Assembly (NCBI RefSeq): GCF_010894455.1
Contig: NZ_JAAIXY010000035.1
Location: 1-64,000 of the forward strand
Reading direction: 5' to 3'
Origin: Myxococcus eversor
GTDB lineage: Bacteria; Myxococcota; Myxococcia; Myxococcales; Myxococcaceae
Length of the DNA stretch: 64,000 bases
The notes beneath the pieces are model-generated. The model was not told where the DNA came from, did no database searches, and was given only the letters and a program-made list of their open reading frames with translations. The position numbers and the translations under genes were made by a program. Positions 53,851 through 61,387 of the stretch are shown in pieces. Position 1 is the stretch's first letter, and every line of letters begins with the position of its first letter.

Positions 53851-54681
53851 TCAAGGGCGGACGAACCGGACCCGAATGGGAGGGGAGGTCGCCGCGTAGG
53901 GCCGGCCATCGCGGTCCAGCGCGGTGTCGAAGCGCGCCTTGCGCGCACAGGCCAGGGCCGCCTGGCCGAAGCCATGCCCCGGGTCCGACAGCAGCTCGGT
54001 CGACGTCACTTCACCGTCGGCGTCCACGGCGACGCGCAGCACGACGAGCTGGTCATCGATGCGCAGGGCGTCGGCTTCCTTCGGCCACGGGCAGCTCCAG
54101 CTTCGCGCCGCGAGCTGGATGGAGCGCGCCCGGCTTCCACCGGTGCCCTGGCCCCGAGTGTCACCCGCGGGCACGGTGTCGACCGCCGTCGCCGAGCGGC
54201 CGGTGGACGCCGTCACGCCTCCCGCATAGCGAGGCGCGTCCCCGCTCGTCATCTCGAAGTCCGTGAAGTCGAGCGGGGCCGCCGGCTCCTTCGCGGCCAC
54301 CACGGCTCCCGCCTGCGCGGGCTCGGCCTGCGCGGGACGTGACGATTCGCGGGGCGCGGGGCCCGGCGTCTTCACTCGCGGCGGAGGGTCCGCCCTGGTG
54401 ATGCGCTGGGGTGGAGGAGGCGGGGGCTCGGGCGGGAGCGGGGGAGGCTTCAGGTCCACCACGTGGTCGATTTGAAGCGTCTGCTTCTTCTGGGCGACCT
54501 TGGGCGCCGGGGACTCGCCCTTGCGCCAGGCCTGGTACGCGAGCACGCCCGCGACGCCGTGCAACGACGCGGTGGCCACCATGGCCCAGAGCAACCCGGT
54601 GCGCCGCCGGGGAGGCGGCGGGCCCAGGATGATGCTCGCGATGCTCGCGTCGGGGCGCGACGTGGGGTCAGGGGATGACAC
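53851..54681 (-). CDS. tonB: TonB energy transducer
   Basis: Protein of 276 residues that transmits inner-membrane proton force to the receptor. It has one membrane helix near the start (GLLWAMVATASLHGVAGVLAY), then a proline-rich span (PPPLPPEPPPPPPQRITR) able to bridge the periplasm, then a C-terminal TonB domain (RIDDQLVVLRVAVDADGEVTSTELLSDPGHGFGQAALACARKARFDTAL). The GTG start at 54681 overlaps the ExbD end by 14 bases and has GGAGG six bases upstream; the longer in-frame start is a shadow of ExbD. Coupled with ExbB and ExbD for iron uptake. Confidence 0.9.
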   Translation of the reverse strand: MSSPDPTSRPDASIASIILGPPPPRRRTGLLWAMVATASLHGVAGVLAYQAWRKGESPAPKVAQKKQTLQIDHVVDLKPPPLPPEPPPPPPQRITRADPPPRVKTPGPAPRESSRPAQAEPAQAGAVVAAKEPAAPLDFTDFEMTSGDAPRYAGGVTASTGRSATAVDTVPAGDTRGQGTGGSRARSIQLAARSWSCPWPKEADALRIDDQLVVLRVAVDADGEVTSTELLSDPGHGFGQAALACARKARFDTALDRDGRPYAATSPPIRVRFVRP

Positions 54682-55126
54682 GCCCGTCCTCCGTCGTCGC
54701 GGGAGTCTCGGGCGTCGCCGGCTCGGCGGGACGCACGGTGCCGAAGGCCACCTTCGTGAGCCCGGCTTCCTTGAGCTGGTCCAACACGGCGATGACCTGC
54801 CGGTGCGGCACGGCGCCATCCGCCTGGATGACCGCGCGCAGCTCGGGGTCCTTCGCCAGCGCGCGCCTCGCGCTGTCTCGCAGCGCGGCCTCCGTGATTC
54901 CCTCGCCGTTGACCAGGAGCTGGCCCGTGGCGGTGATGGAGACGGCGAACACCGTCTGCACGTCCTCGCTCTGCGAGGCCTTGGGCAGATCCAGGGGCAC
55001 GGCGGGGCTGTCCACCAGCCGGGCGGTCACCATGAAGATGATGAGCAGCACCAGCATGATGTCCACGAGCGGCGTGACGTTGATGCCTTCAATCAGGCCG
55101 CCGCGGGGCTGTGTTCCGCCCGCCAT
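54668..55126 (-). CDS. exbD: ExbD biopolymer transport protein
   Basis: Protein of 152 residues. The start has INVTPLVDIMLVLLIIFMVTARLV, one membrane helix with the invariant Asp, followed by a periplasmic domain with SITATGQLLVNGEGITEAAL and DGAVPHRQVIAVLDQLKEAGLTKVAFGT. It follows ExbB by two bases and overlaps the TonB start, so the three subunits are made together. Confidence 0.95.
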   Translation of the reverse strand: MAGGTQPRGGLIEGINVTPLVDIMLVLLIIFMVTARLVDSPAVPLDLPKASQSEDVQTVFAVSITATGQLLVNGEGITEAALRDSARRALAKDPELRAVIQADGAVPHRQVIAVLDQLKEAGLTKVAFGTVRPAEPATPETPATTEDGRVIP

Positions 55127-55128
55127 GT

Positions 55129-55818
55129 TCAGGCGCCCCCGGTGGAGGAGCGCGCCATCGCCCGCTCACGGGCGGAGACATAGGCCAGCACCAGGTTGGT
55201 GAGGGCCTCGGCGTCCGACAGGATGCTCGCGATGCGCCGCTGGAAGTAGTTGTAGGCGGCCACCGCGGGCAGGGCCACGCCGATGCCCACGGCCGTGGCG
55301 ACCAGCGCCTCGGCGATGCTGCCCATCACCGCGTTGGAGGCGACCTGGCTCGTCTTGCCCACCACCGCGCCGGCCGTCGTCTCGCTCAGCGCCTCGAAGG
55401 CCAGGAGCACGCCGATGACGGTGCCGAACAGCCCGATGAAGGGCGCGTTGTTGCCCAGCGTTCCCAGGAAGGCCAGCCGGTTCTCCAGCGTGGAGCGCTC
55501 AATCGCGAGCGCGCTCTGCATGCCCTTCTCCGCCGCCGTCATTCCCTGCGGCGCCAGCCGGAGTCCCGCGCGGGCCACCGTGGCGCCCACGGACGTGCGC
55601 TTCTCCAGCTTGGAGATGGCGGAGGGGAAGTCGCCGCTCGCCAGCGTCTCCTCCAGTGCGCCGGACAGCTCGCGCACCAGGTCCTGCTTGCTGCGGAAGA
55701 CAATCCACCGCTCGATGATGATGCCAATGCTCACCAGCGACAGGGCGAACAGCAGCCAGAGCACCCAGTTGGCACCCCACTGCACGAAGACATCCTTGAC
55801 GATTTCCACGATGTGCAT
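55129..55818 (-). CDS. exbB: ExbB proton channel protein
   Basis: Protein of 229 residues of the MotA/TolQ/ExbB family with three membrane helices: NWVLWLLFALSLVSIGIIIER, APFIGLFGTVIGVLLAFEALS and ALVATAVGIGVALPAVAAYNYF. The GLFGTVIG and GIGVALPAVAAYNYF motifs are classic. Start ATG 55818 places the first helix properly; codons upstream to 55851 were rejected. First gene of ExbB-ExbD-TonB. Confidence 0.95.
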   Translation of the reverse strand: MHIVEIVKDVFVQWGANWVLWLLFALSLVSIGIIIERWIVFRSKQDLVRELSGALEETLASGDFPSAISKLEKRTSVGATVARAGLRLAPQGMTAAEKGMQSALAIERSTLENRLAFLGTLGNNAPFIGLFGTVIGVLLAFEALSETTAGAVVGKTSQVASNAVMGSIAEALVATAVGIGVALPAVAAYNYFQRRIASILSDAEALTNLVLAYVSARERAMARSSTGGA

Positions 55819-55905
55819 GGTCGGTCTCTCAGGCGTCGTCGGGATGACCACTCGTCATCGCAGCGTCGGGTGTCATGGGGTTGCGTTGAAGCCAGCTTCC
55901 ATGAC

Positions 55906-55930
55906 GCCGGATGCGACCTCCGCACCCGGC
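55906..55930 (-). terminator. Hairpin between lipoprotein and ExbB genes
   Basis: Arms gccggatgcg and cgcacccggc (9 of 10 pairs), 5-base loop, 22 bases after the lipoprotein stop. It may partly separate receptor-lipoprotein from ExbBD-TonB transcription. Confidence 0.45.
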
Positions 55931-55951
55931 GCCACGGAAGAATGAAGGGGA

Positions 55952-57211
55952 CTAGCGCAGCTGCAGGAAGGAGAAGACCAGGCCCTGCGTGCTGAAGGCG
56001 ACCGCGCCGTTCTGGCTGGTCAGGTCGCGGAAGTTCGTCACGGAGGAGTTGTTGGTGAACTCCGTGAAGAGCGTGCGGCTGTCCGTCACGTCATACAGGA
56101 ACGTGCTGCCCGTGGACGCGGGGATGGTGGTGATCTGCGTGGCCACGAAGGTGCTGAGGTTCAGCTGCCAGAAGCGCCACGCGGACGCGCTGGCCACGGC
56201 GCGGGGGTGCGTGCCCGGGACGACGGTGTAGGACGTCTCGTCCAGGACGCGCAGGTACGCGGTGCCGTTGGGGCCGCGCAGCAGGGAGCCCGTGGCGTTG
56301 CCGTTGGTCAGGTCGCCCAGCTCGCGGAAGAAGTCCGTGTCATAGGTCTCGGTCTGCGTGTTGAAGCGCAGCAGGCAGGGCACCGGCGTGGTCTCCGGGC
56401 CCGCCGTGCGATACACGGCCGCGCCGTACGCCTCGGTGGCCAGGTAGACGAGGCCATCCGGACCGACGACGCCGTCACGCACATAGCCGCAGCGGTCGTC
56501 CGTCACGATCTTCGCCGTGTCCGCCGCCGTGTCCACCACGATGACGCCGGCCTGCTTGGTGATGCCGATGCTCGCGCTCGGGCGCCAGCCGATGGGGATG
56601 ATGATCTTGCCGCCCACGCGCACCGGCGCCGACGCGAAGGTGCTCAGCGCGCCCTCGACGGCCAGGCCTTCCAGGGTGATGGCCTTGGTGACCGTCATCG
56701 CGGTGGGGTTCCAGACGATGACCTTCCCCGAGCGGCCGTCGACGTAATACGCCTTCGTCTCCGACACGTACTGGAACTGGTGCTGGTACTCACCGATGGA
56801 GCTGACGCCGCTTCCCTGGAAGCTGACCTCGGCGTCGCGGCCCTGCGAGTCCTTGTCCTTCTCCAGCGTGCCGTTCGCCGTCAGCGTGTAGCGCGTGACG
56901 ACGGCGCCCTCGCTGCTGCTCACGTACAGCAGGCCATTCTTCGCGATGCCCGAGCCCAGCGCGCGGCCCGGGACCTCGATGGCGTTCTCGAGCGACAGGG
57001 GCGTGGTGGCGTCGACCTTGTCGGTCAGGACGACATAGCTCAGCGACTCGTTGTCGGCGCTCACCTGGGTGATGGCGGCGTAGATGGGGCCGGTGCCGGG
57101 CGTCGGATCCGGATCCTTGTCGTCGTCGTCATCGTTGCAGCCCGCGAACAGCGACAGCGCGAGCGCCGCGGCGGTGATGCGCGACAGGGGGAAGAACGAG
57201 CGAATCTTCAT
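55952..57211 (-). CDS. Periplasmic beta-propeller lipoprotein of siderophore locus (DUF4374-like)
   Basis: Lipoprotein of 419 residues: a signal with lipobox ALALSLFAGC, then an Asp-rich linker and repeated beta segments such as GLLYVSSSEGAVVTRYTL, YYVDGRSGKVIVWN and GVVGPDGLVYLATEAYGAAVYR. It resembles DUF4374-type proteins often encoded beside TonB-dependent siderophore receptors. It lies 48 bases after the receptor gene, so both are likely under the same Fur-like box. It may bind or help pass the ferric siderophore at the outer-membrane inner face; no proven activity is known to me. Confidence 0.82.
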   Translation of the reverse strand: MKIRSFFPLSRITAAALALSLFAGCNDDDDDKDPDPTPGTGPIYAAITQVSADNESLSYVVLTDKVDATTPLSLENAIEVPGRALGSGIAKNGLLYVSSSEGAVVTRYTLTANGTLEKDKDSQGRDAEVSFQGSGVSSIGEYQHQFQYVSETKAYYVDGRSGKVIVWNPTAMTVTKAITLEGLAVEGALSTFASAPVRVGGKIIIPIGWRPSASIGITKQAGVIVVDTAADTAKIVTDDRCGYVRDGVVGPDGLVYLATEAYGAAVYRTAGPETTPVPCLLRFNTQTETYDTDFFRELGDLTNGNATGSLLRGPNGTAYLRVLDETSYTVVPGTHPRAVASASAWRFWQLNLSTFVATQITTIPASTGSTFLYDVTDSRTLFTEFTNNSSVTNFRDLTSQNGAVAFSTQGLVFSFLQLR

Positions 57212-57259
57212 GGGTGAATGCCTTTCGGAGAAAGATGACTGCGACTGCGTGTTGATGAC

Positions 57260-59893
57260 TCAGAGCTCCGCGACCACCTTGGCGGAGACACTTCGGCCGG
57301 GACGCTGCACGCCCATGAAGTCCATGGCGGTGGCGTCGGTCAGGTTCTGCACGTCGACCGTCCAGCTGAAGGTCGCGCGCGCGGTCCGGGTGACGTAGGT
57401 GAGGGCCAGCGAGTGCAGGAGCTGCGCGTCGATGTCCTGCTTCGAGGCCTGGCTGCCCAGCTTCTCCCAGCCCCGGTAGAACGCGTGGATGTACCGGGTG
57501 TGCCAGGTCAGCGACAGCTCGTCGCGAGACGAGGCCACGCCGCTCAACTGGAACCGGGCGCTGCCGTTGGCCAGCAGGTGAGGCCGGTTGGGGAGGCGCT
57601 GCCCCTCGAAGAGTCCGAAGGCGCCCTCGCTGGAGACATTGCGGACGTCCTGCCAGGTGAGGTTGCCGTCCAGCGAGAGGTACTGGGCCGGAGACGTCCA
57701 CCCGGCCGCGCCGGTGGCGCCCAGGCTGCGCGCCGCGAAGACGTTCTGGTACGTGAAGTAGCCCTCCCGCCCCTGGGGGATGATGAGCTGGTCCGCCAGT
57801 CGCGCGAAGCCCATGACGCCGCCGCGGAACGCGCCGTGCCGCGTCTCCCGCGAGTCGAACGCCAGCTCCAGGTTGACGTTGTGGCTGGTCTCCGGCTCCA
57901 GCTCGAGGTTCGCGTCGATGAGGATGCCGTCGCCGAACAGCTCGTCGGGACGGGGCAGGCGCGTGGCCCACTCGTACGAGGCCTTGGCGGTGAACAGGGA
58001 CGACAGCCGGTAGCGGAGCGCGTCACCGATGCCGAAGGTGAAGGTGTCCCGGTCCACGGCCATGAAGCTGTTGTCGGGCAGCAGCCGCTCCGCGCGGGCG
58101 AGCTGCACGTAGCTCTTCACGAAGGCGATGTTCTCCAGCCGCTCGTCGAGCGCATCCAGCTCGTGCTCCAACCCGGTCACCTGGGTGTAGAGGCCACGGC
58201 GGGCGCTGAGCGGGTCCACGCCTCCCGTGCTCCGGAGGGCGCGGTCCTCGCCCGTGCGCCTCACCCAGGTCGGCGACACCGCGAGCCGCAGCATCTGGTT
58301 GGGGGTGAGGCTCCAGCCCAGGTTGATGCGCGCGAAGCCCGTGTGCTGCCCCACGTGAAGGTCGACGGCGCGGCTCTCCATCTCTCCGGCCTGCGGCAGC
58401 TCGGTGATGCACCGGCCGAACCAGTCGTAGGCGCAGCGGCCCAGGTCGCTCAGCCGCGCCTGTCGGAAGACATAGCCGCCGACGGCATCGGCGATGAGGC
58501 CGTTGCCATAGGTGTGCTCGAAGCGGAGCGTGGCGCCGCCGGACCGGTTGCCCGAGTCGACCTCGCCGTAGGGCACCTTCATCGTCGTGTCGTGTTGAAT
58601 CTCCTGGGTGGACGCCGAGGCGAAGCCACGGAGGACGAGGCGGCGGGCCCAGGGCTTGTCCAGGAAGCCGACCTCCACACCGCCGCCGCCCGCGCGGAAC
58701 GCATCGTTGAAGCGCGGCAGCCGCGCGTCGCTGAGCTGGCCCGAACTGTTCTCCACCCGGACGTCGACGCGGTAGTCATTGGGGCTGGAGTCGAAGAAGC
58801 CGCTGGCGCGGGCGAACAGGCCAGAGGCGCTGGCGACATGCTGCGCGCTCGCGGCGATGCGGTGGGTCTCGAACGAGCCAATCTCGTAGGACGCGGAGGC
58901 GCGGCTGCCCAGGAGGTTCTCGGTGGTGACGATCTGCACCGCGCCGCCCAGCGCGTCCGCGCCGAAGCGCACCGGCACCACGCCCTGATACACCTCCATG
59001 CGCTGCACGAGGTTGACGGGGACGTTCGCGAAGTCCGGGCCGTAACCGGCCAGCTCCAGCGGCACGCCGTCGATGAAGAAGCGGACCTGGTCATCCGCGA
59101 GTCCGGCCAGGGAGAAGCGCGCCCGGCTGCCCAGGCCTCCCGCGCGGCGCACGCCTACGCCCTCGGTGCGCGCCAGCGCCTGGCCCATGTCCACGGCCTC
59201 GCGCTGGAGGTTCTCCGTCTCGATGACCTTCACCGCCTCGGCGGAGCGACGCTTGCGGTTGGCCACGGACTCGCCCTCGACGGTGACGTCGATGGCCTCC
59301 TGGCTCACGTCGACCTGCGCCGTGGTGACGACGGGCGCTGGTGGCTGGGCTGGGGCTTCGGCCACGGGCTCCGGGGCGGGAGCCGGCGTCTGGGCCACGG
59401 GGGCGGGGACGACGGGCACGGCCTCCACGGGGAGGCGGAACTCGTAGCTGTAGGCGATGCGTGAGGCCACGGCGACGCCGTCACGCCGGGCGGGCTCGAA
59501 GCGGAAGCCCAGCGCGGCCTGCCGCGCCGCCTCGTCGAACCCGTGTCCTTGCGGCTCCAGAATCTCCGCCGCCGTGACGAGGCCCTGGTCATCCAGCGTC
59601 AGCTTCAGTCGCACCGTGGCTTCCAGCCGGGCCTGCTCCGCCTCGGCCGGGTAGGGCGCGTCCACGAACGTCAGCAGCTTCGGTGGGACGACCGCCGGCA
59701 CGGGCGCCGCAGTGCTCGGAGCTGGCACCGCCGGCATGGGCGCCGCAGTGCTCGGAGCTGGCACCGCCGGCACGGGCGCCGGAGCGCTCGGAGCCGCCGC
59801 GGCCTCCACGGCCACCTGCGCGTGGCCCGCCACCTGGGCCCGCGCCGGAAGCGCGAACACCAGCCACGCCGCCGCCACCACGACCCAGCGCAT
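57260..59893 (-). CDS. mxcH: TonB-dependent siderophore receptor with N-terminal TonB-like domain
   Basis: Outer-membrane receptor of 877 residues. The signal (VVVAAAWLVFALPARA) is followed by an Ala/Pro repeat (APSTAAPxPAVP units), then a domain resembling the TonB C-terminus (APYPAEAEQARLEATVRLKLTLDDQGLV...GFRFEPARRDG), a second Pro-rich linker, the plug (FFIDGVPLELAGYG, GGAVQIVTTENLLGS) and a large beta barrel ending in SVSAKVVAEL. A classical plug without the extra domain would be shorter. ATG 59893 is chosen because a Fur-like box and promoter lie just upstream, ruling out the start at 59992. In this locus it most likely imports ferric myxochelin. Confidence 0.9.
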   Translation of the reverse strand: MRWVVVAAAWLVFALPARAQVAGHAQVAVEAAAAPSAPAPVPAVPAPSTAAPMPAVPAPSTAAPVPAVVPPKLLTFVDAPYPAEAEQARLEATVRLKLTLDDQGLVTAAEILEPQGHGFDEAARQAALGFRFEPARRDGVAVASRIAYSYEFRLPVEAVPVVPAPVAQTPAPAPEPVAEAPAQPPAPVVTTAQVDVSQEAIDVTVEGESVANRKRRSAEAVKVIETENLQREAVDMGQALARTEGVGVRRAGGLGSRARFSLAGLADDQVRFFIDGVPLELAGYGPDFANVPVNLVQRMEVYQGVVPVRFGADALGGAVQIVTTENLLGSRASASYEIGSFETHRIAASAQHVASASGLFARASGFFDSSPNDYRVDVRVENSSGQLSDARLPRFNDAFRAGGGGVEVGFLDKPWARRLVLRGFASASTQEIQHDTTMKVPYGEVDSGNRSGGATLRFEHTYGNGLIADAVGGYVFRQARLSDLGRCAYDWFGRCITELPQAGEMESRAVDLHVGQHTGFARINLGWSLTPNQMLRLAVSPTWVRRTGEDRALRSTGGVDPLSARRGLYTQVTGLEHELDALDERLENIAFVKSYVQLARAERLLPDNSFMAVDRDTFTFGIGDALRYRLSSLFTAKASYEWATRLPRPDELFGDGILIDANLELEPETSHNVNLELAFDSRETRHGAFRGGVMGFARLADQLIIPQGREGYFTYQNVFAARSLGATGAAGWTSPAQYLSLDGNLTWQDVRNVSSEGAFGLFEGQRLPNRPHLLANGSARFQLSGVASSRDELSLTWHTRYIHAFYRGWEKLGSQASKQDIDAQLLHSLALTYVTRTARATFSWTVDVQNLTDATAMDFMGVQRPGRSVSAKVVAEL
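59690..59795 (-). repeat. 36-base tandem repeat in receptor gene
   Basis: Units start at 59703, 59739 and, in diverged form, 59775; part of another unit precedes 59703. Each unit codes for a 12-residue Ala/Pro/Ser/Thr segment in the receptor's linker. The in-frame period suggests length variation between strains. Confidence 0.8.
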
Positions 59894-59932
59894 CCGACCT
59901 GCGACGTGTCGTTCGCGTGGGGAACGAATTAT

Positions 59933-59992
59933 GAAAATGGTTCTCATTTTCATTTTCAGGGGCCGTGTATTCCTGAACACAAACGCTGTCAA
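59933..59992 (-). promoter_or_regulatory. Receptor promoter with Fur-like box
   Basis: TTGACA (-35, 59987-59992 on the minus strand), 17-base spacer, then TACACG as a weak -10 (59964-59969). A 19-base Fur-like site (59933-59951, gaaaatggttctcattttc on the plus strand) matches 14 of 19 consensus positions and begins a few bases after the expected start site. Iron-dependent repression of receptor and lipoprotein is the natural reading. It lies just after the DAHP synthase stop. Confidence 0.7.
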
Positions 59993-60007
59993 GAGTTGAG
60001 GGATGAC

Positions 60008-61387
60008 TCAGGCTGCCTTGGCGTGCGGAACCTTCAGGGCCTGGAGCTTTTCCGCGACCATGAAGGAGAGCTGGAGTGCCTGGTCCGCGTTCAGGCGCGG
60101 GTCGCAGTGCGTGTGGTAGCGGCTGTGGAGGTCGTCCTCGGTGACAGCCAGCGGGCCGCCCAGGCACTCGGTGACGTTCTGCCCGGTCATCTCCAGATGG
60201 ATGCCGCCGGGGTGGACGCCCTCGGCGGCGGCGACCTCCAGGAAGGACTTCACCTCGGAGAGGATGCGGTCGAAGGAGCGCGTCTTGTAGCCATTGCTGG
60301 CCTTGTGGGTGTTGCCGTGCATCGGGTCGATGGACCAGATGACGGGGCGGCCGTCGCGGCGGGTGGCGGCCATCAGGCGCGGAAGGCACTCCGCGACCTT
60401 GTCGGAGCCGAAGCGGCCGATGAGCGTGAGGCGGCCGGGGATGGCCTCCGGGTCGAGGATGTCCATCAACCGCAAGAGGTCGTCGGGCTCCAGGGTGGGC
60501 CCGCACTTGACGCCAATGGGGTTACGGATGCCGCGCATGAACTCCACGTGGCCGCCGTCGAGCTGGCGCGTGCGCTCGCCAATCCACAACATGTGCGCGG
60601 AGGCGTCGAACCAGTGGCCGGAGCTGGTATCCAGGCGGGTCATCGACTCCTCGAAGTTGAGGAGCAGGGCCTCGTGGCTGGTGAAGAGGTCCACGGGCGT
60701 GGGCGTGGGCGCGGCCGTGTGCTCCGGGGGCAGCGCCAGGGCGCTCATGAAGCAGAGGGACTCGAAGATGGTGTCCGCGAGCTTGCGGTACTGGTCTCCC
60801 TGCGGCGAACCAGCGACGCCGTCGAGCGTCCACCGGTGCAGGTTGCACAGGTCCGCGTAGCCGCTCTGCGAGTAGGCGCGCAGCAGGTTCAGCGTGGCGG
60901 AGGACTGGTGATAGGCCTTGAGCAGACGCTTGGGGTCCGGCACGCGCTCGGAGGCCTCGAAGTCCATCCCGTTGATGATGTCGCCCCGGTACGCGGGGAG
61001 GGTGACGCCGTCGAGCGTCTCCACGGGGCTGGAGCGCGGCTTGGCGAACTGGCCGGCGATGCGACCGACCTTCACCACGGGACGTCCGCCCGCGAAGGTG
61101 AGCACCACGGCCATCTGGAGGATGAGCCGGAAGGTGTCGCGGATGTTGTCGGTGGTGAACTCCTTGAAGCTCTCCGCGCAGTCACCTCCCTGCAGCAGGA
61201 TGGCCTTGCCCTGCGCCACCTGCGCGAGCGAGGCGGTGAGCCGCCGCGTCTCCGAGGCGTGGACCAGCGGAGGCAGCCGGGACAGCTCCTCCTCCACGCG
61301 GTGAAGGGCGCGCATGTCCGGATAGTCATCCGGGATGTACTTCACGGGCTTCTCCCGCCAGGTGCGGGGGTTCCAGGGTCGGTTCAT
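60008..61387 (-). CDS. Class II (plant-type) DAHP synthase
   Basis: Enzyme of 459 residues condensing phosphoenolpyruvate and erythrose 4-phosphate, the first shikimate step. Conserved stretches include LQGGDCAESF, KVGRIAGQFAKPRSSP, PAYRGDIING, WIGERTRQLDGGHVEF, GVKCGPTL, WSIDPMHGNTH and HLEMTGQNVTECLGG. ATG at 61387 shares one base with the MxcG stop (TGATG), so the two are coupled. A dedicated copy in a siderophore locus would raise chorismate for 2,3-dihydroxybenzoate, as in the known myxochelin locus of Stigmatella. A signal for feedback control cannot be read here. Confidence 0.95.
   Translation of the reverse strand: MNRPWNPRTWREKPVKYIPDDYPDMRALHRVEEELSRLPPLVHASETRRLTASLAQVAQGKAILLQGGDCAESFKEFTTDNIRDTFRLILQMAVVLTFAGGRPVVKVGRIAGQFAKPRSSPVETLDGVTLPAYRGDIINGMDFEASERVPDPKRLLKAYHQSSATLNLLRAYSQSGYADLCNLHRWTLDGVAGSPQGDQYRKLADTIFESLCFMSALALPPEHTAAPTPTPVDLFTSHEALLLNFEESMTRLDTSSGHWFDASAHMLWIGERTRQLDGGHVEFMRGIRNPIGVKCGPTLEPDDLLRLMDILDPEAIPGRLTLIGRFGSDKVAECLPRLMAATRRDGRPVIWSIDPMHGNTHKASNGYKTRSFDRILSEVKSFLEVAAAEGVHPGGIHLEMTGQNVTECLGGPLAVTEDDLHSRYHTHCDPRLNADQALQLSFMVAEKLQALKVPHAKAA

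Noticed and set aside
54660..54690. Apparent frameshift between ExbD and TonB
   Set aside because: The 14-base overlap has a proper GTG start with GGAGG for TonB and a complete ExbD end, a normal coupled arrangement.
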